Below the pieces are notes generated by a model, which was not told the DNA's origin, did not search any database, and worked only from the letters and a program-made list of their open reading frames with translations. From Catenovulum maritimum (GTDB lineage: Bacteria; Pseudomonadota; Gammaproteobacteria; Enterobacterales; Alteromonadaceae): DNA of 64,000 nt. Positions 61,539 through 64,000 of this stretch are shown piece after piece. Position 1 is the first letter of the stretch. Every line of letters begins with the position of its first letter. The stretch covers positions 60,880-124,879 of the forward strand of contig NZ_KQ130486.1 in the NCBI RefSeq assembly GCF_001050375.1, read 5' to 3'. Both the position numbers and the translations under genes were made by a program.

Positions 61539-61676
61539 TTAGCCAGATTTGAAGTGAATCAGAAAAACAACCAGAAAGAACGAAGTAGCCAAAGCTACAC
61601 CTGCCACTATAAACATTAAAATTTTGCTGGCTTTATCTGGCTGAGTTACTGTTTGAGTGGGTTTACTTAGATTCAT
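61539..61676 (-). CDS. 45-residue membrane protein, unknown
   Basis: Small frame not long enough for routine ORF calling: ATG at 61676 with AAGGAT seven bases upstream, TAA at 61539-61541. The product starts MNLSKPTQTVTQPDKA, has one long membrane helix (about 20-40: LMFIVAGVALATSFFLVVFL) and ends HFKSG. No family was recognised. The plus-strand frame over the same bases has none of these features. It sits between the gltBD terminator and the GGDEF-EAL gene. Confidence 0.6.
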   Translation of the reverse strand: MNLSKPTQTVTQPDKASKILMFIVAGVALATSFFLVVFLIHFKSG

Positions 61677-61755
61677 AAATATCCTTATAAATATTAAGCA
61701 AGTAAAGCAATTCTTTAGTACTTTAACTCTGCCTATAGTTCCTTTATCCTTTAAT

Positions 61756-64000
61756 TTACTTTTCGAGTATAGAATCCTTTAAATAATTTGCAAAGTCAGC
61801 TTCATGCAAAGGTTTAGCAAAAAAGTACCCTTGATAATGCTTACATCCCATTTCTAGTAACGCATGTTGTTGAACTTGAGTTTCAACCCCTTCAGCAATT
61901 ACATGTAAATGCATATGCTTAGCGATTGATATCATAGATTCAACTAAGGGTTGGTTAGATTCGCCATTTACCTCATCGATGAAAGCTTTGTCTATTTTCA
62001 ACTCATCTAAGGGTAGATCTCTCAAATAAGATAAAGATGAATAACCTGTACCAAAGTCATCTAGTGCAACCTTAAACCCTAACAACCTAAGCTCAATCAA
62101 TTTGGCTCTTGCATCGTCTAGGTTTTGCAGTAAGCCTGTTTCAGTTAATTCTAAAGTAAGAAAGCGAGAGTCTATTTGGTATTCTTGAATAACGGTTTTA
62201 AGTTTATCGATAAAATCAGTTTCAGCAAATTGCCAAGCTGATACATTAATAGATAGCTGTAAATTAGGCATTATTTGTTGCCAAGTTAACAACTTTTCAA
62301 TAGCCGCACTAATCACCCAATCGCCTATACTGTGAATCAAACCTGACTCTTCTGCAATGGGAATAAACTTATCTGGCGGTACAAAACCTCGTGTTGGGCT
62401 GATCCAACGAATTAAGACTTCTGCCCCGTAAATCTTGCCCGTTTCATCAACTTGTGGTTGATAATTTAAGCTAAACTCTTTATTTTTTATGGCCAGACGC
62501 AAATCATTTTCGATAGAAACTCGCTCTTCAACTTGCTGTTGTATTTGAGGGTTAAACAGCAAATAACGTCCCCTGCCCTGATCTTTTGCTTGATATAATG
62601 CTGTCTCAGCGTAACGAAGAACATCTAACTGAGTAGAGGTATGCAGTGGAAAAATACAAATCCCGATACTGGCAGCAACATTCACAATTCGGTCCCCGAC
62701 TTGTATTGGTCTAGCAATAACCTGAATCATATCTTTTGCCAGTTTTTGTGAGTATTCTGCTGCATCAGTTTCAACAACCTTAGAGACAATCGCAAATTCA
62801 TCACCGCCAAAACGTGCAATAAAAGATTCATTGTTAAACTGCGTTAATCGACTGCCAACAGTTCTCAACACTTCGTCAGCAATATCTGTCCCAAGTGCAT
62901 CATTTACATATTTAAAATTATCTAAATCAAGTAATAAAAAGCTAGCTTGGCCATTACTTTGTACTTGCCCCAAGGCTGATTTAAGCTGTAACAACAAACT
63001 GGCACGATTCGGCAGACAGGTTAAATAATCCTGATACGCCATCGCTCTTATTTCTTGCTCTACTTTATTTTTTTGCAGTTCAGAACCCGCTCTTGCCGAA
63101 AATATTTTAAGAATTTCAGTAATCTGAGAATTAACTTTAAGCACCTTAGTATCCAAGACAACAACAATCCCAACTGTCGCGCCAGATTGATCAAACATAG
63201 GTGCGCCAATATAGCCTTCAATCTCCATATCTTGTAGTAAAATGTCTTTAGGAAATAAAGATTGAACACCTCTTGGGTAACAGCAAATATCATTCCCCAT
63301 AACATTAGCGCAAGGCGTATCAACTAGCTCATAACTAAAATTATCTATAATCGTATCTTGGTTTGCTAACGCTATAGTGCTGACACAGCCAGCAGCTTCA
63401 TCATAAGTTCCAATAAAAGCATATTTAGCATTAAAAATACTATTCAAGCTCAAAACTAATTGGTTATAAAAATTCTGTCCGGTTTCTGAAGATACACCTT
63501 GAGCTATTTGCTTAATAGCTCGTTCTACATAAACATCCTGAGAAACATCTTTTACACGGATGCAGTATTCCAATAACTGGTTATCTTCGTCCAATACTGG
63601 AAATAAATAAAACTTTAGCCATGACGCGTTCAGGTTAGCAAAAAGCGTGTCTAAACCTGAAAAGTTCAAACTGACAATTGGAATAGATTGTGTCGTTTGC
63701 TTTAAATCTACTTTATAGCCATTAAGCGCTAGAAGGGCTTCAATTTTTTTGAATAAATTGACACCTAGCATATCTTGCTGCCAAAATTTTTGGCTAATTA
63801 AATTAGAGTTGGTTACCACCCCATCTAAATTAATAGTATGAGTTGTAATAGGATCTTGTTCGATAATTTGAGTGAGCTTATAACTGTCAGCTTCTGCTTG
63901 AATTCTGTGAGCTACCTCTAACTCTAAATCCTTATTTTTAGCTGCTATCGAATCCGCTAATTTTAGATAACTAAGTAACATAGCGATTCCCATAAAAACC
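61756..64000 (-). CDS. GGDEF-EAL protein with PAS and GAF sensors (N-terminus outside the window)
   Basis: At least 745 residues; the frame is still open at the window edge. The first visible residues look like the end of a membrane helix, followed by a coiled coil, a PAS domain, a GAF domain (about 155-310), a GGDEF domain with intact RFGGDEF (near 395) and an EAL domain. The EAL signature reads AEVLIRW (EVL), a variant often still active. LALDDFGTGYSSLSYL and the AEGVET C-terminal motif are conserved. It is probably a bifunctional or phosphodiesterase-type c-di-GMP enzyme. Confidence 0.9.
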   Translation of the reverse strand, partial: VFMGIAMLLSYLKLADSIAAKNKDLELEVAHRIQAEADSYKLTQIIEQDPITTHTINLDGVVTNSNLISQKFWQQDMLGVNLFKKIEALLALNGYKVDLKQTTQSIPIVSLNFSGLDTLFANLNASWLKFYLFPVLDEDNQLLEYCIRVKDVSQDVYVERAIKQIAQGVSSETGQNFYNQLVLSLNSIFNAKYAFIGTYDEAAGCVSTIALANQDTIIDNFSYELVDTPCANVMGNDICCYPRGVQSLFPKDILLQDMEIEGYIGAPMFDQSGATVGIVVVLDTKVLKVNSQITEILKIFSARAGSELQKNKVEQEIRAMAYQDYLTCLPNRASLLLQLKSALGQVQSNGQASFLLLDLDNFKYVNDALGTDIADEVLRTVGSRLTQFNNESFIARFGGDEFAIVSKVVETDAAEYSQKLAKDMIQVIARPIQVGDRIVNVAASIGICIFPLHTSTQLDVLRYAETALYQAKDQGRGRYLLFNPQIQQQVEERVSIENDLRLAIKNKEFSLNYQPQVDETGKIYGAEVLIRWISPTRGFVPPDKFIPIAEESGLIHSIGDWVISAAIEKLLTWQQIMPNLQLSINVSAWQFAETDFIDKLKTVIQEYQIDSRFLTLELTETGLLQNLDDARAKLIELRLLGFKVALDDFGTGYSSLSYLRDLPLDELKIDKAFIDEVNGESNQPLVESMISIAKHMHLHVIAEGVETQVQQHALLEMGCKHYQGYFFAKPLHEADFANYLKDSILEK

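Noticed and set aside
61389..61619. 76-residue plus-strand frame after gltD
   Set aside because: It begins inside the gltBD terminator and covers the minus-strand 45-residue membrane protein, which has better coding signs.

Overview
The window reads as chromosomal DNA of an AT-rich marine gammaproteobacterium, most likely Alteromonadales (Alteromonadaceae-like, in the manner of Catenovulum or Paraglaciecola). The basis is gene content and synteny: tig-clpP-clpX-lon-hupB-ppiD, sdhE-ygfX beside ygfZ, folX-yfcH, the astA-astD-DUF1338 cluster, a sodium-pumping oxaloacetate decarboxylase (oadGAB), and secreted polysaccharide enzymes (a sulfatase and a DUF5060 glycosidase-like protein). The genus is inference; no rRNA is present.

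Layout. 1-943: 3' end of an acidic-repeat, Sel1-like protein. 1043-5339: the GTPase ylqF and the oadGAB operon. 5765-6054: tRNA-Arg(ACG) x2 and tRNA-Ser(GCU). 6865-10349: sulfatase and a NIT-domain chemoreceptor. 10503-10766: a MITE-like element. 10923-12405: two poorly known genes. 12438-16464: acs divergent from glnK-amtB. 16896-18975: OmpA-family porin, a Dabb protein and a small membrane protein. 19002-23489: ast genes and a PerM-type permease. 23579-24873: folX-yfcH. 24971-33478: ppiD, hupB, lon, clpX, clpP, tig. 33776-34161: four tRNAs (Pro, His, Arg, Pro). 34414-37195: HDOD protein and DUF5060 glycosidase. 37673-43623: zinc-ribbon protein, ygfX-sdhE, ygfZ-slyD, an SDR, rdgB-hemW-lipoprotein. 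43793-46559: small membrane protein and two DUF1566 secreted proteins. 46803-53968: a signalling block (REC-REC-PAS-GGDEF-EAL protein, second MITE copy, PP2C-kinase fusion, GAF-containing PilB/GspE-type ATPase). 54175-61354: folE2, gltB-gltD. 61539-64000: an unlisted 45-residue membrane protein and a truncated GGDEF-EAL protein.

Much of the window is housekeeping: protein quality control, nitrogen assimilation (glnK-amtB, gltBD), arginine catabolism, acetate activation and pterin synthesis. The lon gene has a clear sigma-32-type promoter, and both tRNA clusters have sigma-70 promoters with GC-rich discriminators.

The least explained parts are: the two 264-bp inverted-repeat elements (about 98% identical by eye, opposite orientation) with a decayed third fragment beside one copy; the kinase/phosphatase and GAF-ATPase pair lying next to a c-di-GMP enzyme; and the DUF1566 lipoprotein pair. 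No phage, CRISPR array, integron or complete transposase gene is visible.
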